Positions 7,690-15,707 of a DNA stretch of 48,319 nt are shown one piece after another; the first letter of the stretch is position 1, and every line of letters begins with the position of its first letter. Location: the NCBI GenBank assembly GCA_004559845.1, contig SFWW01000001.1:1-48319 (forward strand). Direction: 5' to 3'. Below the pieces are notes generated by a model. It was given only the letters and a program-made list of their open reading frames with translations. It was not told the DNA's origin and did not search any database. The translations under genes were made by a program, and so were the position numbers. The DNA is from a bacterium. GTDB lineage: Bacteria > Bacteroidota > Bacteroidia > Bacteroidales > Muribaculaceae.

Positions 7690-7854
7690 GGTAAAACAAA
7701 AACCACGAACTCGTTCGGCAATGGGCTGCCTGCCTTTAGGAGCCGACGCTTAGCAATCCTTTTTCGTGTTGCTTTTACCCTCCGATCACAGCGGTGACGG
7801 GGAAGCCGAAAATCGGCGGGGGTCTTTCCAAAATGCGACATTTTTGAATAGACC
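7690..7854 (+). ncRNA. Structured RNA (candidate 6S-like / Bacteroidales RNA, or leader)
   Basis: No sensible protein is encoded here, but the segment folds extensively. GGTAAAA (7690-7696) pairs with TTTTACC (7773-7779); inside, CACGA (7704-7708) pairs with TCGTG (7764-7768) and TCGGC (7715-7719) with GCCGA (7742-7746). It is followed by a GCCGA/TCGGC hairpin (7805-7817) and by a third hairpin (7821-7854, GGTCT with AGACC and CAAAATG with CATTTTT). The outer stem starts exactly where the promoter predicts the transcript to start. A long stem with internal loops suits a 6S-type RNA, or the Bacteroidales-1 motif, but I cannot confirm the match. No T-rich terminator separates it from the ATG at 7881, so a regulatory leader of that gene is the alternative. 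Confidence 0.5.
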
Positions 7855-7880
7855 TTGATGTGGAATGAAAAATTTGATTT

Positions 7881-8357
7881 ATGAAGAAAACACTTATCCG
7901 ATTTGTGGGAGTGGTGCTTTTATTCATCATGGCCTCTGCAGGTAGTGGCAACTACTATGGCACGCAAGTTGGCGACCAAGCCGCCAATTTTGAAGTGGCA
8001 AATGCAGCCCATCAGCTGCAGCTGCAAGCGCTCAGAGGCAAGTATGTGGTGGTTACCTTTTGGTCGTCGGCAGACGCCGATTCCAGAATGGCAAATATCC
8101 GATACGACCGCGCAGCCGCCACCAATGCCCGCCTTGAGCATGTGGCATTGAATTATGATGAAAATCAATCGCTCTGGAGTGAAATTTGTAAACTCGATGG
8201 AGTGAACATCGCCTCACAATTCTTTGCACGCAATGAAAATGGCGCCAAGCTATTTAAAGCGTGGAAGCAAAACGAAGGATTCTCGTCCTTCTTGATTAGC
8301 CCTACAGGCGAAATCATGGCAATGAACCCTTCAGCACAGATGTTGAACCAACTTTAA
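7881..8357 (+). CDS. Secreted thioredoxin-fold protein lacking the CxxC site
   Basis: The 158 residues start with a signal peptide (about residues 1-20, MKKTLIRFVGVVLLFIMASA), followed by a TlpA/AhpC-like domain: VGDQAANFEV, then LRGKYVVVTFWSSADADSRM, and the cis-Pro-region equivalent SSFLISPTGEIMAMNPS. In active thioredoxins the WxxCxxC motif follows the VTFW strand; here those positions read SSADADS, and the only Cys left (in EICKLDG) is far from the site. Disulfide exchange is therefore unlikely, and a binding or structural role in the periplasm is inferred. It stands alone behind the structured RNA at 7690 and is closed by a terminator at 8378. Confidence 0.7.
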   Translation: MKKTLIRFVGVVLLFIMASAGSGNYYGTQVGDQAANFEVANAAHQLQLQALRGKYVVVTFWSSADADSRMANIRYDRAAATNARLEHVALNYDENQSLWSEICKLDGVNIASQFFARNENGAKLFKAWKQNEGFSSFLISPTGEIMAMNPSAQMLNQL

Positions 8358-8377
8358 TTCACATGTTAGTTTGCGTC

Positions 8378-8416
8378 CAGGTTCCAAAGCAAAGGAACTT
8401 GGGCTTTTTATTTTTA
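8378..8416 (+). terminator. Terminator of the thioredoxin-like gene
   Basis: CAGGTTCC pairs with GGAACTTG around the loop AAAGCAAA, followed by a GGC-led T-rich run on the plus strand. Confidence 0.6.
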
Positions 8417-8452
8417 TAGCCCCCCTCACAGTTTTCCGTTAGCTCATCTTCC

Positions 8453-8489
8453 AAAAAAAGCACCGGGCTTTTATCGCTCGGTGCTTTTT
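8453..8489. terminator. Terminator of the M23 peptidase gene (bidirectional)
   Basis: GCACCG and CGGTGC form the stem, flanked by an A tract on the left and a T tract on the right, so on either strand the hairpin is followed by a U-run. It lies 30 bases after the M23 stop codon. Confidence 0.7.
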
Positions 8490-8518
8490 GAAAGTTATGC
8501 AATATTATTCTTTTATGT

Positions 8519-9277
8519 CTATTTGCTGCTATAGTTGCGTGCGTTTTGGTAAGTGCTCTTCGTAAAGAGGTAGGTGTCGGTGTGGGTGCATCGGTTGGCG
8601 AAGTCGAAAATGGCTTCTGGGTTGATGGCGTAGCCCATAAAACGCGTTTCGAAGTGGAGGTGCGGCCCCGTGCTGCGTCCGGTGTTGCCTGCCAATGCAA
8701 TGGGCTGTCCGGCTTTCACATATTGGTCGGGTTTCACAAGGAAGCGAGAAAGGTGACCATACACGGTTTCGAGGCTGTTTTCGTGGCGCACAATCACATA
8801 GAATCCGTAGCCGCTACGCTCGTATTTGGTGAGGCGCACCCGTCCGCTAAAGGCAGCGTAGATGGTGTCGCCAATGCATGCGCGAATGTCCACGCCTTTG
8901 TGCATACGTTTGAATCGTGGGCGATAGCCGTAGTGTGAGGTGACCATTGTTTGCTTAATGGGCATATTGTAGTGCTGCACATTGATGCGCTTGCTATTGG
9001 GCACGTTGGCTTCTTTGTAGGGGTTCACCAAGTTGCTTGCCCAGCCTTCGGTGTAGATATCGGGCTCGGGTTCAATGTTCTCCCAAAGTTCGCGCGCATA
9101 TTTTTGGTTTTCTTCCAAATGAATTCTATCGGTGATTTTGGATTGGCGAGCAAGTTTGTCGGCATGGGCTTTGCGGTAGCTGGACACCGAACTCAGGCTT
9201 TGTGCTACGGCGCTAAATGTAAGTCCTGCGGCTGCGATGGCGGTTAATAATAATGTAGAGGTTTTAATCAATTTCAT
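8519..9277 (-). CDS. M23 family metallopeptidase (cell-wall endopeptidase)
   Basis: The protein has 252 residues from the ATG at 9277, which opens a clear signal peptide (about 1-27, ending SAVAQ). A linker of about 80 residues leads to a LytM/M23 domain with HKGVD (His126, Asp130), YGHLS (about 173-177) and GPHLHFE (His206, His208), the zinc-binding and catalytic set of active M23 enzymes. It should cleave peptide cross-bridges of peptidoglycan in the periplasm, or activate an amidase, although the complete zinc site favours true hydrolysis. An upstream in-frame ATG at 9313 would spoil the signal peptide. A consensus promoter far upstream gives an unusually long leader of about 190 bases. 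Confidence 0.88.
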   Translation of the reverse strand: MKLIKTSTLLLTAIAAAGLTFSAVAQSLSSVSSYRKAHADKLARQSKITDRIHLEENQKYARELWENIEPEPDIYTEGWASNLVNPYKEANVPNSKRINVQHYNMPIKQTMVTSHYGYRPRFKRMHKGVDIRACIGDTIYAAFSGRVRLTKYERSGYGFYVIVRHENSLETVYGHLSRFLVKPDQYVKAGQPIALAGNTGRSTGPHLHFETRFMGYAINPEAIFDFANRCTHTDTYLFTKSTYQNARNYSSK

Positions 9278-9474
9278 AATGTTGGTTTTGCAAGGTGAGC
9301 GCTGCTGCATCATGTTTCCTCTTCGGAAAGTGGAGCGAACGTTTCACCTCAATTTTTTATATGCATATTGGAGCCAATTGCTGAATTTCGAGGGCGTAGT
9401 TGCGTTGAAATGAAGTAGCATTTTTTTGCTCCAAAGGCGGGTGCGATTTTCACACCTACCATTTTTTTAACGCT

Positions 9475-9506
9475 CAAAATTACTTTTATATTTTCTCTGA
9501 CCCAAA
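9475..9506 (-). promoter_or_regulatory. Promoter of the M23 peptidase gene
   Basis: On the minus strand TTTG (9503-9506), a 20-base spacer and TAATTTTG (9475-9482) match the Bacteroidota consensus. Transcription would start near 9468, leaving about 190 bases of untranslated leader. Apart from this promoter and the recG terminator, the 9278-9708 gap shows no gene. Confidence 0.65.
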
Positions 9507-9644
9507 AAATATCGGTTAAAATGTGTAAAAAAGTGTCTAAATATATGTACTCAAACAATTTAAAACTCAAATAATCAGTCATTTAGATATTGGTCACAAA
9601 AAATGCATAAAAATTCTTTTATTCCTTAAAATATCCTAAAATCG

Positions 9645-9666
9645 GCACACATTTTCAAAAGTGTGC
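9645..9666 (-). terminator. recG terminator
   Basis: GCACAC (9645-9650) pairs with GTGTGC (9661-9666) with TTTT/AAAA extending the stem inward. On the minus strand it is followed by CGATTTTAGG, a weak U-run. It lies about 45 bases after the recG stop codon. Confidence 0.5.
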
Positions 9667-9708
9667 AAGTTTTTCACAATTGCTTTTAGCAGCTTTCTAT
9701 GCTGAAGG

Positions 9709-11808
9709 TCAACTAATAAGCCCCCAGTTTTCCGTATGTTGGTAAATCACTTTCATCGTGGCTTCGAGCTTTCGTCCCATTTCTGATGCAAGGTTGGGGT
9801 CTGCTTCGAGCGTTTGGATGGCATCTTGCCGTGCTTGCTCCAAAATGGCGCCATCCGATGCCAGGTTTGCCACCTTCAGATTGAATGCGATGCCGCTTTG
9901 CTGCGTGCCCTCCATGTCGCCGGGACCGCGCAGTTTCATATCTTCTTCTGCCACCACAAAGCCGTCGTTGGTGGCGGTCATCACCTCCAGTCGATGCTTG
10001 GTGTCTTTGCTGAGCTTGAAGTGCGACATCAAGATGCAATAACTCTGGTCGGCACCTCTGCCCACTCTGCCTCGCAATTGGTGCAACTGCGACAGTCCGA
10101 ATCGCTCGGCATTTTCTATGACCATCACGCTGGCATTGGGCACGTTCACGCCCACTTCTATCACGGTGGTGGCGACCAATATGTGGGTTTCCCGGTTCAC
10201 GAATTTCTGCATTTGCGCATCTTTTTCGGCGGGTTTCATCTTGCCGTGCACCATACTCACTTGATATTGAGGAAATCGCTGTTGCACAATTTCGTAGCCT
10301 TCTTCAAGTGCAAGCAAATCGAGCTTTTCATTTTCTTCGATTAATGGATACACGATATAGGCTTGACGCCCTTTTTTCAATTCGCTTTCTATAAATTCAT
10401 ACACCTTTGCGTGATGCTCTTCGTAGCGCAAATAGGTGTTCACGGGTTTTCTGCCGGGCGGCAATTCGTTGATTACCGACACATCGAGGTCGCCATACAC
10501 GGTCATCGACAGAGTTCGCGGTATAGGGGTGGCTGTCATCACCAGCACGTGGGGTGGGGTGGTGTTTTTCTTCCACAGGCGGGCGCGTTGTGCCACACCG
10601 AATCGATGCTGTTCGTCGATAATCGCCAATCCCAGATTCCGGTATTGCACCACATCTTCCAATAGGGCGTGTGTGCCGATGAGCAATTGAAGTGAGCCAT
10701 CGAGCAATCCGGCGTGGATGGCTTCGCGTTCGCGCTTGCGAGTGCTGCCGGTGAGCAGTCCCACACTCACCCCAATCTTTGCCGCCATTTCGCTGATGGC
10801 TTCATAATGCTGTCGGGCAAGGATTTCGGTGGGCGCCATGAGGCATGCTTGGTAGCAATTGTCGAGCGCTATCAGTGCTGTGAAAAAAGCCACAATGGTT
10901 TTCCCGCTGCCCACATCGCCTTGGAGCAGTCGGTTCATTTGCTGACCGCTTCCCATATCGGCTCGTATTTCTTTAATCACTCGCTTTTGAGCTTCGGTTA
11001 GTGGAAAGGGGAGGTGTTGGCTATAAAAGGTGTTGAAATATTCGCCCACATGCCTAAACACGTGGCCGCGCAATTTTTTCGACACGGCTTTTATGTTTTT
11101 TAATATGTGTAGCTCCAAGAAAAAGAGTTCTTCATATTTCATTCTGCGCTGTGCGCGCTGGAGCGCTTCCACCGATGTGGGGGCATGCATGTTGCTCACC
11201 GCCTCGTAGAGCGGCATTAGCATGCGCCGGGTGCGGAGTTCGGCGGGCAGCGTGTCGGTGATGCGTTTGGCGATATCGCTTTCCAACAGATTTTTGTTCA
11301 ATTTTTGGAAAAGGCGCGACGAAAAGCCTCGCTTGCGCAATCGCTCGGTGAGGTTGTACACGCCCACCATCCCCGCACGGTCTTTCACTTGTTCATACTC
11401 ATCCACCTCGGGGTGAATAATGCTGAAGGTGCGCTTGTAGGGTGTGGGTTTGCCAAACACGATGTAGTCCACGCCCGTGCGATAACTTTGCTGAATGAAT
11501 TTCAGGCGGTTAAACCACACACATTCTATCGTGCCCGTGCCATCGGTGAATAGTCCCACCAGTCGCCGGCGCGCCCCTTCGCCCTGCGTGGTGAAGGTGA
11601 TGAAGTGTCCCTTGAGCTGCACACTCGGAAGGTCGTCGCCCTGCAAGTCTTTAATGTGGTGGAGGGTGCTTTTGTCGATATAGCGAAATGGGAAATTTAC
11701 GAGCAAATCGTAAAAACTCCGTATGCCCAACTCTTTGTCAAGGAGTTCGGCACGCTTTGGACCCACGCCCGCCAAATATTTTATATCGTAGTGTGTGAGT
11801 TGAATCAT
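9709..11808 (-). CDS. recG: ATP-dependent DNA helicase RecG
   Basis: The 699 residues match the usual RecG length (about 690-700). The N-terminal wedge/OB domain starts with LAGVGPKRAELL and includes the OB strands around residues 60-130. The helicase core shows Walker A GDVGSGKT (297-304), MAPTEILARQH, GTHALLEDVV, the DEQH box (398-401), TATPIPRTL and the motif VI region QLRGRVGRG. RecG remodels stalled replication forks and Holliday junctions by driving branch migration in the cytoplasm. Its ATG overlaps the ispD stop by four bases (ATGA), so the two genes are translationally coupled in one operon behind the promoter at 12504. The IspD-RecG pairing is organisational rather than metabolic. 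Confidence 0.96.
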   Translation of the reverse strand: MIQLTHYDIKYLAGVGPKRAELLDKELGIRSFYDLLVNFPFRYIDKSTLHHIKDLQGDDLPSVQLKGHFITFTTQGEGARRRLVGLFTDGTGTIECVWFNRLKFIQQSYRTGVDYIVFGKPTPYKRTFSIIHPEVDEYEQVKDRAGMVGVYNLTERLRKRGFSSRLFQKLNKNLLESDIAKRITDTLPAELRTRRMLMPLYEAVSNMHAPTSVEALQRAQRRMKYEELFFLELHILKNIKAVSKKLRGHVFRHVGEYFNTFYSQHLPFPLTEAQKRVIKEIRADMGSGQQMNRLLQGDVGSGKTIVAFFTALIALDNCYQACLMAPTEILARQHYEAISEMAAKIGVSVGLLTGSTRKREREAIHAGLLDGSLQLLIGTHALLEDVVQYRNLGLAIIDEQHRFGVAQRARLWKKNTTPPHVLVMTATPIPRTLSMTVYGDLDVSVINELPPGRKPVNTYLRYEEHHAKVYEFIESELKKGRQAYIVYPLIEENEKLDLLALEEGYEIVQQRFPQYQVSMVHGKMKPAEKDAQMQKFVNRETHILVATTVIEVGVNVPNASVMVIENAERFGLSQLHQLRGRVGRGADQSYCILMSHFKLSKDTKHRLEVMTATNDGFVVAEEDMKLRGPGDMEGTQQSGIAFNLKVANLASDGAILEQARQDAIQTLEADPNLASEMGRKLEATMKVIYQHTENWGLIS

Positions 11809-12476
11809 TGCAGTTTCATCAAGTGTTCTGCCACCACAATGTCGATGGGGTGGGTGATTTTGATATTGGCGGGCTCGCCTTCCACGAGGGCAACCGTGCC
11901 TCCGGCATGCTCATACACCGAAGCATCGTCGGTGAAGAAGGGTGCATACGCCACATCATAAGCCCGAAGCAAGGCGTCGGCGCGGAAGGTTTGGGGCGTT
12001 TGCACCGCTCTAAGCATAGCACGGTCGAGGGCGATAGATGCGCCGCTCTTGCCCAACTGCCGCACCGAATCGGTTACTGCAATGGCGGGAATGGCTGCGC
12101 CACATTGCTCAGCCATAGCAAATGTGCGAGCAATAAGCGCCTCCGACACCATGGGTCGCACCCCGTCGTGCACTGCCACCAAATCCAATGGCTGAAGCGA
12201 GAGCGACTGCAATCCGTTTTTCACCGATTCAAATCGGCTATTGCCTCCGCTCACCACGTGGTGAGCTACGCTGAAGTGATGTTGCACACACAGTTTTGTC
12301 CAATAGCTTTGCTCTCTCTGCGGAAGCACCACCACCACGGCATCGGTGCATGAGGCAAACTTGCGGATGGTGTGCATCAACACCGGGGTTCCATTCAAGG
12401 GCAAAAACTGCTTCGGTGTGTTGCCTCCAAAGCGCGTGCCACTGCCTCCTGCCACTATTATCGCATATCGTTTCAT
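11805..12476 (-). CDS. ispD: 2-C-methyl-D-erythritol 4-phosphate cytidylyltransferase
   Basis: The 223 residues, from the ATG at 12476, match IspD length. The nucleotide-binding start IIVAGGSGTRFGG, then TPKQFLPLNG, the central VAVHDGVRP motif and the C-terminal NIKITHPID are diagnostic. IspD transfers CMP from CTP to 2-C-methyl-D-erythritol 4-phosphate in the non-mevalonate isoprenoid pathway. Two upstream ATGs (12488 and 12506) are rejected: the family normally begins right before the AIIVAGG strand, and 12506 lies in the promoter. It is the first gene of an ispD-recG operon with a four-base overlap. Confidence 0.94.
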   Translation of the reverse strand: MKRYAIIVAGGSGTRFGGNTPKQFLPLNGTPVLMHTIRKFASCTDAVVVVLPQREQSYWTKLCVQHHFSVAHHVVSGGNSRFESVKNGLQSLSLQPLDLVAVHDGVRPMVSEALIARTFAMAEQCGAAIPAIAVTDSVRQLGKSGASIALDRAMLRAVQTPQTFRADALLRAYDVAYAPFFTDDASVYEHAGGTVALVEGEPANIKITHPIDIVVAEHLMKLQ

Positions 12477-12503
12477 CGTAATGTTCATTAAAATCACAAT
12501 GTG

Positions 12504-12511
12504 CAAATTTA
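12504..12511 (-). promoter_or_regulatory. ispD-recG -7 promoter element
   Basis: TAAATTTG on the minus strand fits the Bacteroidota -7 box, about 28 bases before the chosen ispD start. The -33 region is only T-rich. Confidence 0.45.
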
Positions 12512-12537
12512 AAAAAAAACGATGGGAATAAAAAATT

Positions 12538-12571
12538 AAATAGCAATTCTCGAAATGAAGAATTGCTATTT
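12538..12571. repeat. Perfect 13-base inverted repeat
   Basis: AAATAGCAATTCT (12538-12550) is repeated inverted at 12559-12571 around an 8-base loop. It sits between divergent ispD and the MIP18-family gene, so it does not end either gene. It may be a regulatory site or a small hairpin. The rest of 12572-12925 is AT-rich with no gene that I can support. Confidence 0.6.
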
Positions 12572-12925
12572 AAAGTTTTCGTTGGTATTCAGGTTTCTTT
12601 TTAAGGCGTTTTTTTAATTGTTTAGGTTTCGATGGCAAATTTAGTTATCTTATTGATGTTTTCCAAATTTTCACCTAAAAATTTTTCTCAACATCCCCAT
12701 TATTTTAAAAATGCGCCACTCGCTTTACTATATAATTCATTGAAATAAAATTAGTTATGAGAATGTGATAAATTTTTGTTAAAAATTGTAAAATCATATT
12801 GTTGTCCACCACGTCTGCCGCAAGAAAGCCACCACAGCCCATTGCCCTTCGCTCTTTACCGGGGAGGCGTGCCCAAATTATGAAATAACCTCACAGCTTT
12901 TAGTAGATAATCCCGAAATTTATCG

Positions 12926-12933
12926 TAATTTTG
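12926..12933 (+). promoter_or_regulatory. Promoter -7 element of the MIP18-lpxH pair
   Basis: TAATTTTG matches TAnnTTTG and ends 8 bases before the ATG at 12942, so the transcript would be nearly leaderless. No convincing -33 box is seen. Confidence 0.45.
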
Positions 12934-12941
12934 CAACCATT

Positions 12942-13262
12942 ATGACACCTCAACAACGATTACATTTAGAAGAAGAAACCGTGCGCATGCTAAAAACGGT
13001 GTTCGACCCCGAAATCCCGGTCGATGTATACAGCCTTGGACTCATCTACAAAATCGATATTAGCGATGAGGGCAACGTGGCTATTGATATGACTCTCACT
13101 GCTCCCAATTGTCCGATGGGCGACTTCCTCTTTGAAGACATCCGGCAAAAGGTGGAAAGCATTGAGGGGGTGAAAAGCGTGAACGTGCAACTGGTGTTTG
13201 AACCCGAATGGGACCAAAGCATGATGAGCGAAGAAGCCAAACTCGAATTGGGAATGCTATAG
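12942..13262 (+). CDS. MIP18/DUF59 family iron-sulfur assembly protein (SufT-like)
   Basis: The 106 residues form a single MIP18 (DUF59) domain. The hallmark FDPEIPVDVYSLGLIY (about residues 22-37) and TLTAPNCPMGD with its Cys are intact. In bacteria such proteins (SufT, and the PaaD-related group) help deliver or mature Fe-S clusters; the Cys in the NCPMG motif is the key residue. It is cytoplasmic. It comes 58 bases before lpxH on the same strand and may share a transcript with it. No other suf gene is in the window, so the client proteins are unknown. Confidence 0.85.
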   Translation: MTPQQRLHLEEETVRMLKTVFDPEIPVDVYSLGLIYKIDISDEGNVAIDMTLTAPNCPMGDFLFEDIRQKVESIEGVKSVNVQLVFEPEWDQSMMSEEAKLELGML

Positions 13263-13320
13263 CACATTCAGCACCTTCTTACATAGATATAAAAAGATAC
13301 TCACACCCCGATATTCCACA

Positions 13321-14067
13321 ATGATATATTTTCTCAGCGACCTGCACCTCGGTGCCAAATATTTTCCCAATCCACGACAAAAAGAACGCGCCGTGGTCCA
13401 ATTTCTCGACAGCATTGCTGCCGATGCAGAAGAAGTGTATTTGCTGGGCGACATCCTCGACTACTGGTATGAGTATAAAAATGTGGTCCCCCGAGGCTAC
13501 ATCCGATTTTTCGCCGCTTTAGCGCGCCTCACCGATGCCGGAGTACCGGTGTATTGGCTCACCGGCAACCACGATGTGTGGCTCTTCGATTATCTACAAA
13601 CCGAACTCGGAATCACGGTATATCACAATCATCTACAAAAAGAAATTAAAGGCGTGCAATTCCTGCTCAGCCATGGCGACGACGTGGGAACCCAGCCGCT
13701 GCTCTACCGCTTCACACGATGGTGCTTCCACAATAGAGTGTGCCAATGGCTCTATGCCGGGCTACATCCCCGACTTACCTACGGCATAGCACACGCATGG
13801 AGCACCTCCAACCGAACAAAGCGCAAAGAAGCTGAAGTGAATGCCGAAATCGAAGTTTGCTATCAGCATCTGCTCCAATTCTCTCAATCCTATGCAAAAG
13901 TGCATCCCGAAGTGCAACATTTCGTGATGGGACACCTCCACTTGGCAAAGCACCAAGCCATCGACACACAAGGACGCACAATCACCATCCTCGGCGACTG
14001 GATTAACCAAAACACCTACGCCACCTTCGATGGCAACCAAATCACCCTCCACACCCACCACTCTTAA
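13321..14067 (+). CDS. lpxH: UDP-2,3-diacylglucosamine diphosphatase (LpxH family)
   Basis: This 248-residue calcineurin-like phosphoesterase has its metal-binding motifs in order: SDLHLG (Asp7, His9), GDILDYW, GNHD (about 84-87), SHGDDVG and GHLHLA near the C-terminus. The LpxH-specific pieces are the WYEY stretch after the second motif and the helical insertion about 120-170, rich in Arg and Trp. LpxH removes UMP from UDP-2,3-diacylglucosamine to give lipid X in lipid A synthesis, at the inner face of the inner membrane. Bacteroidota commonly carry this family in place of LpxI. The ATG at 13321 is the only sensible start, directly before the first beta strand. Confidence 0.85.
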   Translation: MIYFLSDLHLGAKYFPNPRQKERAVVQFLDSIAADAEEVYLLGDILDYWYEYKNVVPRGYIRFFAALARLTDAGVPVYWLTGNHDVWLFDYLQTELGITVYHNHLQKEIKGVQFLLSHGDDVGTQPLLYRFTRWCFHNRVCQWLYAGLHPRLTYGIAHAWSTSNRTKRKEAEVNAEIEVCYQHLLQFSQSYAKVHPEVQHFVMGHLHLAKHQAIDTQGRTITILGDWINQNTYATFDGNQITLHTHHS

Positions 14068-14121
14068 TCCTCACGCCCCCTCGCGCGACTATTATTTCCA
14101 CTTAACCACCGCACTACAAAT

Positions 14122-14173
14122 CAAAAGTTCGCCAAAATGAAGATTTTTTGTCCATTTTGGCGAACTTTCGAAG
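14122..14173. repeat. Left 52-base hairpin repeat bracketing the ATPase gene
   Basis: These 52 bases are identical to 15708-15759, in the same orientation. Each copy is itself a hairpin: AAAGTTCGCCAAAATG (14124-14139) is perfectly inverted at 14153-14168 around 13 bases. This copy lies 8 bases after the ATPase stop codon, where the hairpin can act as its terminator. Confidence 0.85.
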
Positions 14174-14180
14174 GAATGAT

Positions 14181-15638
14181 TTATGTAAATAAGGAATCGA
14201 GTGTGATGGAGGCGTTCACGCAATTGGAATACGAATTGCGCTTCACGCCCATAGTGGTCACCATCACGAGCATCACGGAATGGCTCTTGATGTGCTGATT
14301 GGAATGTATGAAGGCATACACCTTGTTGAGCAAATTTTGCCGATAATCAGATGTGATGGTGAATTCATTTTCTGAAAATTTGATTTCGCAAAGGTAATCG
14401 GTGCGTTCGCCATGCCATTCAATTACAAGATCGATTTGAGCATTGGTGTCTGCATTTGGGTCTGTATTCCAGCAATAGCATCCGGTTACCTTTCCAATGC
14501 GCAATGCTTCTTGAAGATGCCGGAGGTGTTGTGCCACCAAAATTTCGAAAGAAATACCTGCCCAAGAAAAGAATTGAGGCGAGCGTTGCATTTTCATCCA
14601 ATTGGTGCCGGAGGGGTGAGCATGGAGAACATTTTTAAGATAGAACAATGAGAAAAAGTCTACCAAGCGATATATCGTTTCCTTGCGATTTTTTCCTCTT
14701 CGAGGATAGGTGCTCACAATTCCCGACTGTTCCAAATTGTCGAGCATGGTAGATAGTCCTCCTCCGGAAGTCATACCCAAGGTTTGCGCTATTTCGTTGC
14801 GCGTCATACCATAGAGATGATTACCGAGTGTCGTCACAATGTCTAAATACTTTTCCGATGACTGAAAAAGCCCAACATACACATCTTCAAACTCTTGCTT
14901 AATGGAATGATTCGAAAAAAATATGCGGTCGATATTTTTAGAGAGTGTTTCATCGTTGCGAAGCATATCCATATAATAGGGAATCCCGCCCAGCACCATA
15001 TAGGCAAGTGCTATTTCGTAACGAGAAAAAAGGAAATGCCGTTGGCAGTAATATTGCTCACATTCGCCAAGGGAAAATGGATGGAGTTGAATCTTTAGTG
15101 TAAGCCTACTGTACAAACCACCATAATCTCGAATCACATTATTGAGCATCCAACTCGTGGCAGAGCCGCACACCACAAGAATAATGTTGCGCTGTCGGCA
15201 TGCCCAAGAATTCCAAAAAAAACTCAATTCTGCAATCAGTTCTGAAGATTGAGCACCTGCCAGCCATGGTAATTCGTCAAGAAATACCACTTTTCGAGCA
15301 CGGGAATCACGTTCTAGTACGGTGCGGAGCAATCGAAATGCTTCGCGCCAAGATGTGGGAGGCGGGATTTGAAATGATAAGCCATATTGAAGCAAACTTT
15401 CATAAAAATGTAAAAGCTGCTCTTTGCGATACGACAAAGCGGAACGTTTATTTTTGCGAAAGTACACACCCACAGTGGAAAACGCCATTTGCGAGCCATA
15501 CACTTCCTGGATGAGATATGACTTTCCTACCCTCCTGCGACCATATATCGCAAGAAACTCTGATTTTTCAGAACGTAGCAACCGCTCTAATTCTGCAATC
15601 TCTTTCTCCCTTCCAATCAAATGATAGTTGGCCATCAT
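14181..15638 (-). CDS. AAA ATPase with DUF234/PD-(D/E)XK-like C-terminal domain
   Basis: The 485 residues start with an archaeal-type ATPase domain: IGREKEI, Walker A YGRRRVGKS (about 32-40) and Walker B VVFLDELPWL (117-126). A winged helix follows (about 250-310, MTRNEIAQTLGM). The C-terminal domain has QIDLVIE (Asp403) and LCEIKFS (Glu419, Lys421), the D...ExK spacing of a restriction-endonuclease-like fold (DUF234 family). Such genes are present in many scattered copies in Bacteroidales; their role is not known. It has its own promoter at 15677 and is bracketed by two identical 52-base hairpin repeats, which suggests that gene plus repeats form a movable unit. There are two candidate ATGs (15638 and 15635). 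No partner gene is adjacent. Confidence 0.88.
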   Translation of the reverse strand: MMANYHLIGREKEIAELERLLRSEKSEFLAIYGRRRVGKSYLIQEVYGSQMAFSTVGVYFRKNKRSALSYRKEQLLHFYESLLQYGLSFQIPPPTSWREAFRLLRTVLERDSRARKVVFLDELPWLAGAQSSELIAELSFFWNSWACRQRNIILVVCGSATSWMLNNVIRDYGGLYSRLTLKIQLHPFSLGECEQYYCQRHFLFSRYEIALAYMVLGGIPYYMDMLRNDETLSKNIDRIFFSNHSIKQEFEDVYVGLFQSSEKYLDIVTTLGNHLYGMTRNEIAQTLGMTSGGGLSTMLDNLEQSGIVSTYPRRGKNRKETIYRLVDFFSLFYLKNVLHAHPSGTNWMKMQRSPQFFSWAGISFEILVAQHLRHLQEALRIGKVTGCYCWNTDPNADTNAQIDLVIEWHGERTDYLCEIKFSENEFTITSDYRQNLLNKVYAFIHSNQHIKSHSVMLVMVTTMGVKRNSYSNCVNASITLDSLFT

Positions 15639-15676
15639 CTATTCAAATTATGTAGTATGAAACGAATAATACGCTG

Positions 15677-15684
15677 CAAATATA
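15677..15684 (-). promoter_or_regulatory. ATPase-gene -7 promoter element
   Basis: TATATTTG on the minus strand, about 40 bases before the ATPase start. A TTTG at 15708-15711, at the edge of the right hairpin repeat, lies at a slightly long spacing of 23 bases, so the repeat may supply the -33 element. Confidence 0.5.
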
Positions 15685-15707
15685 CGAATTAAATTCGACT
15701 TACTCTG

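Noticed and set aside
7659..7841. A 60-codon open frame on the minus strand over the structured RNA
   Set aside because: Basic, low-complexity protein that simply mirrors the stems of the RNA and covers its promoter.
9349..9582. A 77-codon open frame upstream of the M23 gene
   Set aside because: It overlaps the consensus promoter of the M23 gene and shows no family features.
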